7,312 bases of DNA from Synergistaceae bacterium (lineage in GTDB: Bacteria; Synergistota; Synergistia; Synergistales; Synergistaceae), in contig JAUNNW010000070.1 of assembly GCA_030531285.1 (NCBI GenBank), positions 1 to 7,312 on the forward strand. Reading direction: 5' to 3'. Numbering within the stretch: the stretch's first letter is position 1; each line of letters starts with the position of its first letter. Made by a program: the position numbers and the translations under genes. Positions 5,444 through 7,312 of the stretch are shown in pieces. A model generated the notes under the pieces. The model did no database searches and was not told the DNA's origin. It saw only the letters and a program-made list of their open reading frames with translations.

Positions 5444-6445
5444 AGTTTTCAGGATTACAAAGGCATCTTTGTATTTGCGCAGCAGGTTGACGGCAAACTC
5501 AACAGTGTTTCCTTCGAACTGATCGGCAAAGCAAAAGAACTTGCCGCAGATCTTGACACAACGGTAACGGCGCTGTTGCTTGGCAGCGGTGTTGAAAATC
5601 TCTGCGATGAACTTGCAGCCTACGGCGCGGACAAAGTTATCCTTATCGATGACCCCGCGCTCAAAGACTACACGACAGAGCCGTACGCTCAAGCGGTGAC
5701 GGCGGCAATCAATAAATTCAAGCCGGAGATTGTCATGTACGGAGCAACGGCGATTGGACGCGACCTTGCACCCCGCATTTCAGCCCGTGTTAAAACAGGT
5801 CTCACCGCAGACTGCACAAAACTTGAAATAGACCATGAAACAAAACAATTTCAAATGACGCGTCCTGCCTTCGGCGGCAACATTATGGCAACAATTATCT
5901 GCCCTGAACACAGACCGGCAATGTCAACGGTTCGCCCAGGCGTTATGCAGAAAAGAGAGCCTGTCGCTAATGCGAAAGCAATTGTTGAAAAATTTGATCC
6001 AAAGCTTGAGAAAAACGACAAATTTGTTGAAATACTTGAGATAATCAAAAACGTGTCCACCGCAAAGGACATAATGGACGCAAAAATTCTTGTATCAGGC
6101 GGACGCGGAGTGGGAAGCAAAGAAAACTTCAAAATTCTTGAAGATCTTGCTGACGCAATTGGCGGAACAGTCGCATGTTCACGCGCGGCAGTAGATGCCG
6201 GCTGGACAGAAAAAGATATGCAGGTCGGACAGACAGGAAAAACAGTCCGCCCTCACGTCTATTTTGCAATCGGTATATCCGGTGCCATACAGCATCTTGC
6301 CGGTATGGAAGAATCCGATATAATAATTGCAATCAACAAAGACGAAACAGCGCCGATATTTGACGTCGCCGATTACGGAATAGTAGGCGATCTCAACAAA
6401 ATTGTGCCTGCGCTTACGGAAAAACTCAAAGCGCTCAAAGCATAA
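5441..6445 (+). CDS. etfA: Electron transfer flavoprotein, alpha subunit
   Basis: The large ETF subunit, which holds the FAD that hands electrons to butyryl-CoA dehydrogenase. The length, 334 residues, is normal and it lacks the extra N-terminal ferredoxin domain seen in some anaerobes. The N-terminal half is the ETF alpha/beta domain (YKGIFVFAQQ at 6-15, GATAIGRDLAPRIS at 101-114). The C-terminal half is the FAD domain: LVSGGRGVGSKENF (217-230), SRAAVDAGW (247-255), QVGQTGKTVRP (261-271), GISGAIQHLAGM (278-289), INKD (298-301) and ADYGIVGD (310-317). All the flavin-binding signatures are intact. It is the last gene of the cluster: 13 bp after etfB, with a perfect-stem terminator starting 53 bp after its stop codon. 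Confidence 0.96.
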   Translation: MSFQDYKGIFVFAQQVDGKLNSVSFELIGKAKELAADLDTTVTALLLGSGVENLCDELAAYGADKVILIDDPALKDYTTEPYAQAVTAAINKFKPEIVMYGATAIGRDLAPRISARVKTGLTADCTKLEIDHETKQFQMTRPAFGGNIMATIICPEHRPAMSTVRPGVMQKREPVANAKAIVEKFDPKLEKNDKFVEILEIIKNVSTAKDIMDAKILVSGGRGVGSKENFKILEDLADAIGGTVACSRAAVDAGWTEKDMQVGQTGKTVRPHVYFAIGISGAIQHLAGMEESDIIIAINKDETAPIFDVADYGIVGDLNKIVPALTEKLKALKA

Positions 6446-6498
6446 GCGAAAACACAAAACGGGATGAATTGTTAGTTGACTTGTCAGAATAATTTACA

Positions 6499-6534
6499 GC
6501 CGGCAGAGATAAATTCTCTGCCGGCATTGTTTTT
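6499..6534 (+). terminator. Rho-independent terminator of the butyrate cluster
   Basis: A perfect stem GCCGGCAGAGA (6499-6509) / TCTCTGCCGGC (6515-6525) with a 5-nt loop TAAAT is followed by ATTGTTTTT. It lies 53 bp after the etfA stop and ends + strand transcription before it runs into the convergent dipeptidase gene. Confidence 0.92.
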
Positions 6535-6548
6535 AGGTTTTGTCTGTC

Positions 6549-6584
6549 GGAACAAGAAACAGAACCCCTGTTAAGGGGCTCTGT
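6549..6584 (-). terminator. Terminator of the dipeptidase gene (minus strand)
   Basis: Read on the minus strand, ACAGAGCCCCT (6584-6574) and AGGGGTTCTGT (6569-6559) form an 11-bp stem closed by a G-U pair, with loop TAAC. A T-rich run TTCTTGTT follows. On the plus strand the same stem has an A-C mismatch and no T tract, so it is directed at minus-strand transcripts. It begins 4 bases after the dipeptidase stop codon. Confidence 0.8.
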
Positions 6585-6587
6585 CAG

Positions 6588-7312
6588 TTAGCAGTTTTCG
6601 GGATTTTCGAACGTCCCGAATTTTACAACTTTCCCTGCGTTCATAAGAGGCTTGCCTTTTGCAATTACGTACTGCAGCGAGTAGTCGTCCTGTGAAAGAA
6701 CAAGAATATCCGCATCGGTATTTCTTTCAATTTTTCCTTTGCGGAACAGTTTGAGCCGTTTGGCAGGGTTTGTCGTAACGAGCGAGAGCGCCTGTGTCAG
6801 ATCTGCTTTTGTCTGTGTGATGATGTCACGCAGTGACGAGATGAGCAGCGACGGGTCGCCTACGCCCATTCTCACAAAATCACCGGCTTCGTTGAACACA
6901 GGCATGCTGCCGTTTCCGTCTGTGCTGAGCGAGTACTGTGCGAGCAGTTTGTCTCCGCCTGTGGCGAGTATTCTGTCAACGGATTCTGTGACAGGAACAG
7001 CTTCGCTTCCCATTCCTGTGGTCATGTCGGCTATGCCGCCTTCTGCACAGTATTTTAACGATGACGCAAACAGATCTTCACAGCGGTTGATATGCGTAGG
7101 TATAACCTGTGTTCTCGGTATATCCGTACCTTCAACTGCGTCACAGATGAATTTTAGCCCGTCCTTTTCAGAACCCATGTGGATTTCAACTACGCCTGCC
7201 TTGCCGGCGATGATGCCCGCAACGCGCGTGTTCGAGATAATTCTTCTGAGTTCTTCGACCGACGGGTGCGAGGAACGGTGGTCTGCAAGAGCGATTTTTG
7301 TACCGATAATTT
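6588..7312 (-). CDS. iadA: Isoaspartyl (beta-aspartyl) dipeptidase, C-terminal part
   Basis: A zinc-dependent amidohydrolase that cleaves beta-aspartyl dipeptides arising from isomerised Asp/Asn residues. The last 240 residues are present and the reading frame stays open to the window edge; about 150 N-terminal residues, including the first HxH metal motif, lie outside. Recognisable segments, numbered within this fragment, are ALADHRSSHPS (7-17), the carbamylated-lysine site AGKAG with Lys37, His44 in EIHMG, His73 in PTHINR, and the metal aspartate Asp131 in LSTDGNGS (128-135). The C-terminal DADILVL and GTFE segments return to the composite beta domain. Spacing of these ligands agrees with E. 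coli IadA (390 residues). ATG 7176-7178 is internal, not the start. The gene is convergent with etfA and has its own terminator, so no operon link is implied; it fits peptide and amino-acid use. Confidence 0.92.
   Translation of the reverse strand, partial: IIGTKIALADHRSSHPSVEELRRIISNTRVAGIIAGKAGVVEIHMGSEKDGLKFICDAVEGTDIPRTQVIPTHINRCEDLFASSLKYCAEGGIADMTTGMGSEAVPVTESVDRILATGGDKLLAQYSLSTDGNGSMPVFNEAGDFVRMGVGDPSLLISSLRDIITQTKADLTQALSLVTTNPAKRLKLFRKGKIERNTDADILVLSQDDYSLQYVIAKGKPLMNAGKVVKFGTFENPENC

Noticed and set aside
6588..7178. Dipeptidase gene starting at the internal ATG (7176-7178)
   Set aside because: The frame stays open upstream and continues to encode IadA-like sequence with the essential Lys and His metal ligands, so the ATG is internal and the gene runs off the window.

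Overview
The window carries a complete central butyrate-forming gene cluster on the + strand, in the order thl (489-1679), crt (1731-2507), hbd (2612-3451), bcd (3482-4621), etfB (4639-5427), etfA (5441-6445). A partial, unrelated gene lies at each edge: the last 57 codons of what looks like a GT-B type glycosyltransferase (1-176, +), and the C-terminal 240 residues of an isoaspartyl (beta-aspartyl) dipeptidase on the - strand (6588 to beyond 7312), convergent with etfA. This gene set, with strong GGAGG-type ribosome sites, suggests a strictly anaerobic, amino-acid- or sugar-fermenting bacterium such as a Clostridia/Negativicutes-type Firmicute or a Synergistota member. The phylum cannot be fixed from the sequence alone.

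The enzymes act in sequence. Thl condenses two acetyl-CoA to acetoacetyl-CoA. Hbd reduces that to 3-hydroxybutyryl-CoA with NAD(P)H. Crt dehydrates it to crotonyl-CoA. Bcd with its electron-transferring flavoprotein EtfAB reduces crotonyl-CoA to butyryl-CoA, probably with electron bifurcation to ferredoxin. All key catalytic residues are present and no gene is broken. No terminal step (butyryl-CoA:acetate CoA-transferase, or ptb/buk) is in the window.

The most interesting layer is regulatory. The 312-bp gap before thl contains a terminator for the upstream gene, a sigma-70-like promoter (TTGCCT-17 bp-TATAAT) and, across the predicted start of transcription, an 18-bp palindrome at 340-357 that closely fits the operator of the NADH/NAD+ sensor Rex. 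The 104-bp crt-hbd gap holds a strong intrinsic terminator (2517-2558), followed 13 bp later by a second Rex-like palindrome (2571-2588) just ahead of hbd. The apparent six-gene operon is therefore probably two redox-controlled units, thl-crt and hbd-bcd-etfBA, with the terminator setting how much thl transcription reaches the reductive half. After etfA there are two separate, oppositely directed terminators, one per strand.

I found no mobile element, CRISPR array, tRNA or rRNA, and no sign of a wholly new enzyme system. The novelty is in the control architecture.
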